Positions 16,332 through 24,228 of a stretch of 64,000 bases of DNA are shown here, piece after piece. How positions within the stretch are numbered: position 1 is the first letter of the stretch; each line of letters starts with the position of its first letter. This DNA is from Actinomycetospora sp. TBRC 11914 (GTDB lineage: Bacteria; Actinomycetota; Actinomycetes; Mycobacteriales; Pseudonocardiaceae), in the NCBI RefSeq assembly GCF_012933465.1, contig NZ_JABBND010000017.1:106887-170886 (forward strand), in the 5' to 3' direction. The notes under the pieces were generated by a model, which was given only the letters and a program-made list of their open reading frames with translations, made no database searches and was not told the origin of the DNA. A program made the translations under genes and the position numbers.

Positions 16332-18929
16332 ATGACGGGGGCACTGCTGGAGCGCGACGCCGAGCTGGCCGCGCTGGGATCGGCCCTCCGGGACGCCGAG
16401 GCCGGCGCCGGCTCGGTGGTGCTGCTCTCGGGCGAGGCGGGGATCGGCAAGACCAGCCTCGTCCGCGCGTTCACCGGCGACGCCGACGACCGCGCCCGCG
16501 TGCTGTCCGGGGCGTGCGACGACCTCCTGACCCCCCGCACGCTGGGGCCGCTGCGCGACGCGGCGCGCTCGGGGGCCACCGCCCTCGCCGAGGCCCTGCA
16601 CGCCGACGACCGCGACGCGATCCTCGCCGCGGCCCGCGCCGAGCTCGCCGGGCCCGGCGGGCCGACGGTGCTCGTCGTGGAGGACCTGCACTGGGCCGAC
16701 GACGCCACCCTCGACGTCGTGCGCTACCTCGGCCGGCGGATCGCCGACCTGCCGGCGGTGCTCCTGCTGACGTTCCGGGACGAGGAGGTGGGTGCCTCCC
16801 TGCGGCGCGTCCTCGGTGCGCTCGGCGGCCCCTCGGTCCACCGGCTGGCCCTCGCGCGGCTCTCCCGCACCGCCGTGGCCCGCTGGTCGGAGGCCACCAC
16901 CGTCACCTCGGCCGCGCTCTACCAGCTCACCCGCGGCAACCCGTTCTACGTCTCCGAGGTGCTCGCGAGCTCCCCGCCCGGCGACCGTGTCGAGGTGCCC
17001 CCGACCGTGGTGGACGCCGTCCTCGCCCGCACCCGCCGCCTCGACGACGACGTCCAGGCCGCGCTCGACCAGCTCTCGGTGGTCCCCGGCGAGGTCGACC
17101 TCCCGCTGGCGCGGGCCCTCGTGGGCGACCTCGCCGTGCTCGGCGCGGCCGAGACGGCGCGGGTGCTGGAGGTCCGCGTGGACGCGGTCGCCTTCCGCCA
17201 CGAGCTGGCCCGCCGGGCCGTGCAGAGCGCGCTCCCGACGACGTCACGGCTGGCGCTGAACGCGCGGGTGCTCGCCGTGCTGGTCGAGCGCCCCGACGTC
17301 GACCCCGGCCGGCTCGTCCACCACGCGGTGGGCTCCGGGGACGACGCGGCCGTGGTCCGGTACGGCCCGCGGGCGGCCCGGGAGGCCGAGCGGGTCGGCG
17401 CCCACGCCCAGGAGATCGCGACCTACGAGCCGGTGCTGGCGCGCGCGTCCCTGCTCGACCCGGACGAGCACGCGGCGATCCTGCAGCGGTGCTGCGCCGC
17501 CCACTTCTCCCTCGACCACCAGGCCGCCGCGCTCGTCGCGGGGGAGGCGGCGGTGCGCCTGCGTGAGGGGCTCGGCGATCCCGCCGCGCTCGGCGGAGCC
17601 CTCATCCCGCTCGGCCCGACCCTCTGGGCGCTGACGCGGCCCCGCGAGGCGCTCGCGACCGCGGCGCGCGCCGTGGCCCTCCTCGAGCCCGCCGGCGACT
17701 CGCCGGCCCTCGCGGTCGCGATGGCCTACGACGGCCTGCTGCGCTCCACGCTCGACCGCCACGCCGAGGCGCTCGCGCTCGCCGCGGCCGCCCTGCCGAT
17801 GGCCCTCCGCCTCGGCATCCCCGAGATCGAGGGCCTGGTCCGGGTGCTGTGCGGCCGCCTCCGCGCGCTCGTCGACGACCCGGAAGGGTTCGACGACCTC
17901 GCGGACGGCCGCCGCCTCGCCGCCGCCGGCGGGCACCACCTGTGGGTCATGTTCGGCTACGTCCTCGCCGTGCAGGACCTGTGGGAGCTCGGCCGCTGGG
18001 CCGAGGCCGTCGAGGTCGGCGACGAGGGCCTGGCGTACGCCTCGGAGCGCGAGCTCGACCTGTTCACCGACCACCTCCTCGCGCACCGGTACCGCTGGCT
18101 GGGCCTGCGCGGGGACCGGGAGGCGGCCGAGGCCGGGCTGCGCGGCCTGGTCGGGCACCGCGACGGCGGGGAGACCGCCGGGACCCGCTACTGCCTGCCC
18201 GGCCTCGCCCGGCTGCTGGTGCGGCGCGGCGCCGAGGACGCGGACGAGGTGCTCGCGTGGGCGCGGGACTACGCCGACCGGGCGGACAGCCGCTACGAAC
18301 TGGCGCCCACCGGCCTCGCCGAGATCGAGCACGCCTGGCTGCGCGACGACCACGAGCGGGCGCACCGCGTGGCCGCCCGGCTCGAGGAGCGGCTCGCCGG
18401 GCCCGGTCCGGCCCGGCAGCGCGCCGAGCTGCGGCGCTGGCGACGGCGGGCCGGGGAGGACGTCGGTCCGTTCGACGGGTGCCCGGAGCCGTGGGCGGCC
18501 GGGCTGCGCGGTGACTGGGAGGCGGCCGCGGCGGCGTGGCGGGAGCAGGGGCTGCGCTACGAGGAGGCCCTGGAGCTCGCCGACTCCGGCGAGGTGGGGC
18601 CCACCGTCGAGGCCCTCGCCCTCCTCGACGACCTCGGCGCCGGCCCGGCCGCGGCCCGCGTCCGGCGCCGGTTGCGCGAGCTGGGGGTGACCTCGGTGCC
18701 GCGCGGCCCGGTGCCGGCGACGCGGGCCAACCCCTGCGGGCTGACCGACCGGCAGATGGCGGTGCTGCGCGAGCTCGCCGACGGGCGGACCAACGCCGAG
18801 ATCGCCTCCGGGATGGTGGTGTCGGTCCGCACGGTCGACCACCACGTCTCGGCCGTCCTGGCGAAGCTCGGCGTGTCCAGCCGCAGGGAGGCCGTCGCCG
18901 CCGCGGCGCGGCTCGGGGTGACCGCCTGA
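16332..18929 (+). CDS. LAL-family LuxR-type transcriptional regulator (copy 1)
   Basis: An 865-aa STAND-type activator. The N-terminal ATPase has Walker A GEAGIGKTS (34-42) and Walker B VLVVEDLHWADDATLDV. The middle (about 380-780) is Leu/Ala-rich and TPR-like. The C-terminal 60 residues are a LuxR helix-turn-helix (LTDRQMAVLRELADGRTNAE followed by VSVRTVDHHVSAVLAKLGVS). Such proteins oligomerise with ATP when an inducer is bound. ATG at 16332 is preceded by GGAGGAGGGG. Its own promoter has three TGGGCA sites, suggesting autoregulation together with the divergent osmC operon. It is a clear paralogue of the regulator at 19948-22536: both begin TGAL.ER.AEL.ALG.AL. Confidence 0.93.
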   Translation: MTGALLERDAELAALGSALRDAEAGAGSVVLLSGEAGIGKTSLVRAFTGDADDRARVLSGACDDLLTPRTLGPLRDAARSGATALAEALHADDRDAILAAARAELAGPGGPTVLVVEDLHWADDATLDVVRYLGRRIADLPAVLLLTFRDEEVGASLRRVLGALGGPSVHRLALARLSRTAVARWSEATTVTSAALYQLTRGNPFYVSEVLASSPPGDRVEVPPTVVDAVLARTRRLDDDVQAALDQLSVVPGEVDLPLARALVGDLAVLGAAETARVLEVRVDAVAFRHELARRAVQSALPTTSRLALNARVLAVLVERPDVDPGRLVHHAVGSGDDAAVVRYGPRAAREAERVGAHAQEIATYEPVLARASLLDPDEHAAILQRCCAAHFSLDHQAAALVAGEAAVRLREGLGDPAALGGALIPLGPTLWALTRPREALATAARAVALLEPAGDSPALAVAMAYDGLLRSTLDRHAEALALAAAALPMALRLGIPEIEGLVRVLCGRLRALVDDPEGFDDLADGRRLAAAGGHHLWVMFGYVLAVQDLWELGRWAEAVEVGDEGLAYASERELDLFTDHLLAHRYRWLGLRGDREAAEAGLRGLVGHRDGGETAGTRYCLPGLARLLVRRGAEDADEVLAWARDYADRADSRYELAPTGLAEIEHAWLRDDHERAHRVAARLEERLAGPGPARQRAELRRWRRRAGEDVGPFDGCPEPWAAGLRGDWEAAAAAWREQGLRYEEALELADSGEVGPTVEALALLDDLGAGPAAARVRRRLRELGVTSVPRGPVPATRANPCGLTDRQMAVLRELADGRTNAEIASGMVVSVRTVDHHVSAVLAKLGVSSRREAVAAAARLGVTA

Positions 18930-18931
18930 TG

Positions 18932-18997
18932 TGGGCAGCGGCGGCGCCGAGATGGGCAGCGCTCGCCGACGCCCCGGCCCCGGCGCGCTCCTAGCGT
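18932..18997 (+). promoter_or_regulatory. TGGGCA promoter of the SnoaL-MaoC pair
   Basis: TGGGCA occurs at 18932 and 18953 (21 bp apart), the first starting two bases after the LAL stop codon. The proximal site reads TGGGCAGCGCTCGCCGACGC, and -10 TAGCGT follows at 18992-18997. The distance from the proximal site to the -10 (33-34 bp) equals that in the other two rightward promoters of this class. Confidence 0.68.
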
Positions 18998-19031
18998 CGG
19001 TGCCCACCACGGACGACGGAGGAGGACCGAC

Positions 19032-19523
19032 GTGAGCAGCACACCCGCGACCACACCCCGAGGGGCAGTTCCCCCCGGGCCCCCCGAGCAGCCCGACCTG
19101 GTGGCGCGGCTGATGGGCCTGTGGTCCACCCCGCTCCCCGACGACGACGCCGAGGCGCTCGCCGCGTTCGCGGAGATCTACACCGACCCGGTCGAGGTCA
19201 ACGGCACGGCGATGGCGCTCGTCGACCTGCTCGCCCGCGGGCGGGCGGTGCAGCGGGCCTACGGCGGGATCGGCCACCGACTGATCGACCGGGTCGACGC
19301 CCCGGGCCGGCTGGTCGTGGCGTTCCACCTGCTCGCGACGCACACCGGCCCGCTGGAGACACCGCTCGGGACCGTGGCGGCGACGGGACGGCCCGTCGAC
19401 GTCCGGGTCGTCGACGTCCTCACCCTCACCGACGGGCGGGTCAGCGCGATCACCATGGTCGCCGACGAGCTGACCGCCCTGCACCGGCTCGGCGTGCTGG
19501 CGCTCGCCGAGCCAGCCGGGTGA
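19032..19523 (+). CDS. SnoaL-like / NTF2-fold ester cyclase family protein
   Basis: A 163-aa protein with a SnoaL-like NTF2 fold after a Pro-rich leader of about 20 residues. Segments LWSTPLPDDDAEALAAFAEI, YTDPVEVNGTAMALVDLLAR, RVDAPGRLVVAFHLLATHTG and DVLTLTDGRVSAITMVADEL follow the order of strands and helices in this family. Members include polyketide cyclases, small-molecule isomerases and many proteins of unknown role; catalytic residues cannot be assigned. GTG at 19032 is preceded by GGAGGA. It shares a promoter class with the redox genes nearby and overlaps the following MaoC-like gene by four bases, so the two products are probably made in equal amounts. Confidence 0.78.
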   Translation: MSSTPATTPRGAVPPGPPEQPDLVARLMGLWSTPLPDDDAEALAAFAEIYTDPVEVNGTAMALVDLLARGRAVQRAYGGIGHRLIDRVDAPGRLVVAFHLLATHTGPLETPLGTVAATGRPVDVRVVDVLTLTDGRVSAITMVADELTALHRLGVLALAEPAG

Positions 19524-19942
19524 CCGACGTGATCACCCGGGCCCCGCGGGTGGGCCAGACCGCGAGCCGCTCCCGGCTGGTGACCCGAGACGACATCGAG
19601 CTCTTCACCGCGATCTCGGGGGACCACAACCCGCTGCACTACGACGAGGCGTTCGCCGCGGCCACCCGCTTCGGCGGCATCGTCGTGCAGGGCGGGGTGA
19701 CCACCGCGGTCCTCAACGCCGTCGTGGCGGAGGACCTCCCGGGGCCGGGCAGCGTCTTCCTGCAGCTCGACCTGCGCTTCCTCGCCCCGGTCCGGCCGGG
19801 AGACGTGATCACCGGGACCGCGGTGGTGACCGCGGCGCGCAGCGACAAGCCGATCACCGAGCTGCGCGTCGACGTGTGCCGGGACGACGGGGTCGTCGCC
19901 GTCGAGGGCTCGGCGGTGTGCTGGACGGCCGGCGCGGCCTGA
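19520..19942 (+). CDS. MaoC-like (R)-specific enoyl-CoA hydratase/dehydratase
   Basis: A 140-aa single hot-dog domain protein. The hydratase-2 motif is ISGDHNPLHYDEAFAAATRF with the catalytic Asp and His (DxxxxH), followed by GGIVVQGGVTTAVLNAVVAE. The sheet strand VFLQLDLRFLAPVRPGDVIT is typical. It would add water to a trans-2-enoyl-CoA or a similar thioester. GTG at 19520 overlaps the previous stop (GTGA). A second GTG at 19529 is possible. It ends five bases before the convergent stop of LAL copy 2. A role with the SnoaL-like partner in processing an acyl-thioester is plausible but not shown. Confidence 0.88.
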   Translation: MTDVITRAPRVGQTASRSRLVTRDDIELFTAISGDHNPLHYDEAFAAATRFGGIVVQGGVTTAVLNAVVAEDLPGPGSVFLQLDLRFLAPVRPGDVITGTAVVTAARSDKPITELRVDVCRDDGVVAVEGSAVCWTAGAA

Positions 19943-19947
19943 GCCCG

Positions 19948-22536
19948 TCAGGTCAGCTCGAGGCGGGCGGCCACCCGCGCTGCCTCCTGCCGTGAGGGGA
20001 CCCCGAGCTTCGCGAGCACCGCGGAGACGTGGTGGTCGACGGTCCGCACCGACAGGACCAGCTCGGCGGCGATCTCGGCGTTGGTGCCGCCCCGGGCGAG
20101 CAGCCGCAGGATGTCGGCCTGCCGGCGGGTGAGTCCCGCGGGGTTCGCCCGGGTCGCGGTCTGCGCGCCCCGCGGCACCGAGTGCGCCCCGAGCTCCCGG
20201 AGACGACGACGGACCAGGGCGGCGGCCGGCGCGCCGAGGCCGTCCAGGATCGCGAGGGCCCGCAGGGTCGGCTCGACCTCGCCGGAGTCGGCCAGCTCGA
20301 GCGCCTCCTCGTAGGGCGCGCCCAGGCGCCGGAAGCCCGCGGCGGCGGCCGCCCAGTCGTCGCGCAGGCCGGCCGCGAACTCCGCCGGCCACCACGGGGA
20401 CACCACCGTCGCCCCGCCCGTCCGGCGCGTCCAGCGGGCGAGCTCGGCGAGGTCGCGCTGGCGGCCGGCCGCCGGGCTCTCCCGGAGCAGCGCGACGGCC
20501 GCGGCGTGGGGCGGGGCGCCGCCGGTGAGCCAGGCGTGTTCCAGCTCGGCGGTCAGCAGAGGCGCGGCCAGGACCACGCACGGGGCGCGGTCGACGAGCG
20601 CGCGGGCGTCGGCGAGCAGCGCCGGGGCGTCCTCGCGCCCGCGCCGCACCGCGAGGGCGGCGAGGTGGGGCAGGGCGAACCAGTCGACCATCCCGCCGCG
20701 GTGGCGGTCGTGGCAGAGCTCGCGCAGACCCTGCTCGGCGGCATCCCAGTCACCGGTGAGGGCGGCCCACCGATGGCGGTTGTCGGCCAGGATGCGCTCG
20801 TAGAACGGGAAGTCGCGCTCACGGGCGTAGCGCTCGGCGCCGTCGAGGACCGCTGCCATCTCCTCGAGCCGCCCCGGCTGCCACAGCGCGGAGGTCATGT
20901 TGACGTCGGCGAGGATGACGCCCTCGTGGTCGGCGGCGTCCCGGGCCGCGTCCCGCGCCGCCCGGATCTCGTCCAGACCACCCGGGTCGCCGAGCATGAG
21001 ACGGGCGCGTCCGCGGAAGATCCGTGCGGCGGGGAGGGCGTCCGGGGCGTCCAGCCGGTCGGCGATGGCCAGGGCGGCGTCCAGCGCGGCCAGCGCCTCC
21101 TGCTCCCGGTCGGTGCTCACCAGCAGCGACCCCACGACGGTGAGCGGGTAGAGGTGGCGGACGTCGTCGTCGGCGCCCTCGAGCAGCGCGACCGCCTCCC
21201 GGGCGGGGGCCAGCCCGCTGTCGGGGTACAGGCTCGACCACTGCCCGAGCGCCAGCGACGCCAGCGCCTGGGCGAGCGCCGCGGTGGCACCGGGGCCGGT
21301 CGCGCGCCGGCGCAGCTCGACGGCCCGCTCCCCGGCCCGGACGGCCTCGTCGTACCGGCCGCAGTGGTATAGGGCCGTCGAGTAGCCCTCGTGGGCGAGG
21401 GCCAGCGCGTCGTCGTCGAGGAGGTCGGGGCGCACCAGCGCGTGGCGGTACAGCTCGAGGACCTGGTTCTGCGCCCCCGCGCGTGCGGCCTGTCGCGCGG
21501 CCTCGGGCGCGTACTCCGCGACGGCGGCGTCGTCGCCCGCGGCGACGGCGTGGTGCACCAGGCGCGCCGGATCCTGGGCGCCGGCCGCGCGCAGGGCGGC
21601 GAGGACCCGGGCGTGCAGCTCGATCTGCGCGGTGCGCGGCATCGCCTCCTCGACCGCCCGCCGGGCGAGCTCGTGGCGGAAGGCCACCGACTGCGGGGTC
21701 ACCTCGACCAGGCCGCGCCGCTCGGCGTCGCCGACCGCCCCGAGGTCGCCGAGCAGCGCGCGGGCCAGCCACAGCTCGACCCGCCCGGGCACGACGGCGA
21801 GCTGGTCGAGCGCGTGCCGGGCGGTCTCGCCGAGCGCGTGCGTGCGCGCCAGGACGGCGTCGACGACGGTGGCGGGCACCTCCGCGCCGGAGGCCGCCAG
21901 GACCTCGGAGACGAAGAACGGGTTGCCGCCGGTGAGGGTGTAGAGCACCGCGGTGGTCGCGTTGGTCCCGCCCGCCCAGGCCGCGACCGCGGCCCGGGAC
22001 AGCGGGGCGAGCGCGAGGCGCCGGACCGGGCCGCCCGCCAGCGGGCCCAGCGTCCGGCGCAGGTCGCGGCGGACGTCGAGCTCGTCGTCCCGGTAGGTCA
22101 GGACGAGGACCGCGGGGAGGTCCGCGATCCGGCGCCCGAGGTGGCGGACGACGTCGAGGGTGGCGTCGTCGGCCCAGTGCAGGTCCTCGACGACGAGCAG
22201 CGTCGGCCGCCCGGGCGCCGACAGCTCGGCGAGCACGGCCGTGTGCACGCCCTCGCGGTCGCCCCCGGCCAGGGCCTCGGACAGCGGCCCGGGGTGACCG
22301 ACGACCGCGTCGCGCAGCGGGCCCAGCGTCCGGGGCGCGACGAGGTCCTCGCAGGCCCCCGTCAGGACCCGGGCCCGATCCGACACGGCGCGCAGGAACG
22401 CCCGGACGACGCTCGTCTTCCCGATCCCCGCCGGGCCCGACAGCAGCACCACCGCACCCGTGCCCGCGGCCGCCGCGTCGAGGGCGGCCCCGAGCGCGTC
22501 GAGCTCGGCCCCCCGCTCGCGCAACGCCCCCGTCAC
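19948..22536 (-). CDS. LAL-family LuxR-type transcriptional regulator (copy 2)
   Basis: An 862-aa paralogue of the regulator at 16332-18929. Walker A is GPAGIGKTSVVRAF (34 onward), Walker B TLLVVEDLHWADDATLDVVR. The long TPR-like middle region is followed by a C-terminal LuxR helix-turn-helix (LTRRQADILRLLARGGTNAE, then LSVRTVDHHVSAVLAKLGVP). GTG at 22536 is chosen because it aligns with the paralogue's start; an ATG at 22578 would add 14 residues. The recognition helices of the two paralogues (SVRTVDHHVSAVLAKLGV) are identical over that stretch, so they may bind the same operators. Its own promoter shows no TGGGCA site, so it could be the upstream controller. Confidence 0.92.
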   Translation of the reverse strand: MTGALRERGAELDALGAALDAAAAGTGAVVLLSGPAGIGKTSVVRAFLRAVSDRARVLTGACEDLVAPRTLGPLRDAVVGHPGPLSEALAGGDREGVHTAVLAELSAPGRPTLLVVEDLHWADDATLDVVRHLGRRIADLPAVLVLTYRDDELDVRRDLRRTLGPLAGGPVRRLALAPLSRAAVAAWAGGTNATTAVLYTLTGGNPFFVSEVLAASGAEVPATVVDAVLARTHALGETARHALDQLAVVPGRVELWLARALLGDLGAVGDAERRGLVEVTPQSVAFRHELARRAVEEAMPRTAQIELHARVLAALRAAGAQDPARLVHHAVAAGDDAAVAEYAPEAARQAARAGAQNQVLELYRHALVRPDLLDDDALALAHEGYSTALYHCGRYDEAVRAGERAVELRRRATGPGATAALAQALASLALGQWSSLYPDSGLAPAREAVALLEGADDDVRHLYPLTVVGSLLVSTDREQEALAALDAALAIADRLDAPDALPAARIFRGRARLMLGDPGGLDEIRAARDAARDAADHEGVILADVNMTSALWQPGRLEEMAAVLDGAERYARERDFPFYERILADNRHRWAALTGDWDAAEQGLRELCHDRHRGGMVDWFALPHLAALAVRRGREDAPALLADARALVDRAPCVVLAAPLLTAELEHAWLTGGAPPHAAAVALLRESPAAGRQRDLAELARWTRRTGGATVVSPWWPAEFAAGLRDDWAAAAAGFRRLGAPYEEALELADSGEVEPTLRALAILDGLGAPAAALVRRRLRELGAHSVPRGAQTATRANPAGLTRRQADILRLLARGGTNAEIAAELVLSVRTVDHHVSAVLAKLGVPSRQEAARVAARLELT

Positions 22537-22655
22537 CCCAGCGATGCTGAACCTCTCAGGCGGTCCTGACCAGCACAAATGCCCCGAGCGGCTCCAGCGG
22601 GACCAATCGGCACCTCAGCACGGAGCAGCGCGGGTGGACGAGACGGCCCTGCCCT

Positions 22656-22677
22656 GATGTGATGGGGCGATCACATC
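22656..22677. promoter_or_regulatory. Perfect dyad operator upstream of the SDR gene
   Basis: GATGTGAT-GGGGCG-ATCACATC: 8-bp arms with a 6-bp centre, ending 14 bp before the SDR start. The TGTGA-N6-8-TCACA form is the classic shape of a CRP/FNR-family site and is also used by some GntR repressors. At this position (over or just after the start of transcription) repression is more likely than activation. It also lies upstream of the divergent LAL gene. Confidence 0.6.
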
Positions 22678-22691
22678 GAGAGGAGACGTCC

Positions 22692-23426
22692 ATGGACCTG
22701 CACGGTGCGGTCGTGGCGATCACCGGGGCGAGTGGCGGGATCGGGGAGGCCACCGCGGTGCTCCTGGGCGGGCGCGGCGCGCGCCTCGTCCTGGGCGCCC
22801 GCCGAGCCGGGCAGCTGGACGCGGTGGCCGGGCGGGTGCGCGCCGCCGGCGGGGACGCGGTGACGGTGGTGACCGACGTGCGCCGCCGGGAGGACCTCGC
22901 GGCCCTCGTGGGGACGGCGCGGGCGCGGTTCGGGCGGCTCGACGCGCTGGTCGCCAACGCCGGCGTCGGGCTGGTGTCCCCGCTCGACGCACTGCGGGTC
23001 GACGACTGGGACGAGATGGTCGACGTCAACGTCCGCGGCGTGCTGCACGGGGTGGCGGCGGCGCTGCCGGTGTTCCGGGAGCAGGGCTCCGGCCACTTCG
23101 TGACGGTGGTGTCGACGGCGGGGCTGCGCATCACGCCCGACCAGGTCGTCTACGCCGCGACGAAGAACGCCGTGCGGACGCTCTCCGAGGGGATGCGGCA
23201 GGAGGCGGCGCCGGCGCTGCGGGTGACGGCGGTGTCGCCCGGCTTCACCGCGACGGAGTTCGTGGGCGGCATCGCCGACGACGCGATCCGCGAGCGGTAC
23301 ACGCGGACCCGCGACGAGATCGCGATGCCGCCCGAGGCCGTCGCGCGGGCGATCGCCTTCGCGCTGGAGCAGCCGGACGGGGTCGACGTCGGCGAGATCG
23401 TCGTCCGCCCGACGGCCCAGGCCTGA
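22692..23426 (+). CDS. Short-chain dehydrogenase/reductase (SDR)
   Basis: A 244-aa classical SDR. The cofactor motif is AITGASGGIGEATAVLLGGR (TGxxxGxG), followed by the NAG motif (DALVANAGVGLVSPL) and the catalytic YAATK (Tyr-x3-Lys) with a preceding Ser/Thr-rich strand (TVVSTAGLRIT). The Arg-rich segment after the first strand (GARRAGQLDAVAGRV) suggests NADP(H). The end ALEQPDGVDVGEIVVRPTAQ is typical of the YdfG/serine-dehydrogenase-like branch. Substrate unknown. ATG at 22692 is preceded by GAGAGGAGA. A perfect dyad operator sits immediately upstream. It is divergent from LAL copy 2. Confidence 0.92.
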   Translation: MDLHGAVVAITGASGGIGEATAVLLGGRGARLVLGARRAGQLDAVAGRVRAAGGDAVTVVTDVRRREDLAALVGTARARFGRLDALVANAGVGLVSPLDALRVDDWDEMVDVNVRGVLHGVAAALPVFREQGSGHFVTVVSTAGLRITPDQVVYAATKNAVRTLSEGMRQEAAPALRVTAVSPGFTATEFVGGIADDAIRERYTRTRDEIAMPPEAVARAIAFALEQPDGVDVGEIVVRPTAQA

Positions 23427-23451
23427 CGGTCCGGAGATCCACGCGAACCTC

Positions 23452-23630
23452 TTGTCCGTGCGCTGAGTCACGTCTACCGTAGGCCATACGGGCGAACGAG
23501 CTAGTCCGACCAGCCAGGTCGTTGACTCTGTGTCGATCTTTCCCGGCATTCCCACCCCCACGGCGGCACTCCCGCCGGTCGCCGGCGCGCGCCCGCGCCG
23601 CCGACACCCCCCGACCGAGAGGGACGGACG
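23452..23630 (+). promoter_or_regulatory. Promoter and about 145-nt leader of the deaminase gene
   Basis: -35 TTGTCC (23452-23457), a 17-bp spacer and -10 TACCGT (23475-23480) form a good housekeeping-type promoter. Transcription from about 23487 would leave a leader of some 145 nt before the ATG at 23631, long for this genome. The first half is less GC-rich and contains short complementary pieces (CCGTAGGCCATACGG near 23477-23491 can fold). I could not match it to a known purine or guanidine riboswitch. Confidence 0.45.
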
Positions 23631-24197
23631 ATGACCCAGGAAGAGCTGATGGCCGAGGCGTGCCGACTCGCGAAGGAGTCGGTCGACAACGGCTGGGGCG
23701 GACCCTTCGGTGCGGTGCTCGCGAAGGACGGCGAGATCGTCGCCCGCGGCCAGAACCGCGTGCTGCTCACCGGCGACGTGACCGCCCACGCCGAGATCGA
23801 GACCCTGCGCAAGGCCGCCGCCGTCCTCAACCCGGAGGCGCCGTCGATCGCCGCGAGCCACCGCGACGCCTCGACGCTCGCCCTGGTGGCGCGCCCCGAG
23901 GGTTCGGCCGACCCCGTCCCGGAGCGCGCCCGGCAGTTCATGGGCCACGAGATCTACATCAGCGGCGCGCCCTGCCCGATGTGCATGAGCGCCATCTACT
24001 GGGCCCGCCTCGACGCCGTCTACTTCGCCAACGACCTCGAGGCCACCCGCGCCATCGGCTTCGACGACGCCTTCCAGTACGAGGACTTCGGCCGCCCGCT
24101 GCACGACCGCCGCATCAAGATCGAGCAGTTCCGGCCCGACCTCGGCGACGTGGCCTACGCGGCGTGGTCGTCGAAGGCCGACCGCCACCCCTACTGA
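23631..24197 (+). CDS. Guanine deaminase-like nucleobase deaminase (CDA fold)
   Basis: A 188-aa zinc deaminase of the cytidine-deaminase superfamily. The zinc site is complete: HAEIE (His ligand and catalytic Glu) and PCPMCMSAIYWA (two Cys ligands). The C-terminal region FDDAFQYEDFGRPLHDRRIK with the following AYAAWSSKADRHPY resembles bacterial guanine deaminases of the B. subtilis GuaD type, in which the swapped C-terminal tail completes the active site. It would convert guanine to xanthine; activity on a related heterocycle is possible. A 15-20-residue insert (SIAASHRDASTLALVARPEG) is unusual. ATG at 23631 follows a long leader. Downstream genes are read in the same direction. Confidence 0.85.
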   Translation: MTQEELMAEACRLAKESVDNGWGGPFGAVLAKDGEIVARGQNRVLLTGDVTAHAEIETLRKAAAVLNPEAPSIAASHRDASTLALVARPEGSADPVPERARQFMGHEIYISGAPCPMCMSAIYWARLDAVYFANDLEATRAIGFDDAFQYEDFGRPLHDRRIKIEQFRPDLGDVAYAAWSSKADRHPY

Positions 24198-24228
24198 TCC
24201 GCCGCCGTCCGGGAGAGGGGGCACGGAG

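Noticed and set aside
17244..19484. Long open frame antisense to LAL copy 1 (746 codons)
   Set aside because: Lies opposite a well-supported regulator and has no protein motif; GC shadow.
23481..23630. Known purine or guanidine riboswitch
   Set aside because: Conserved core sequences of those classes were not found.
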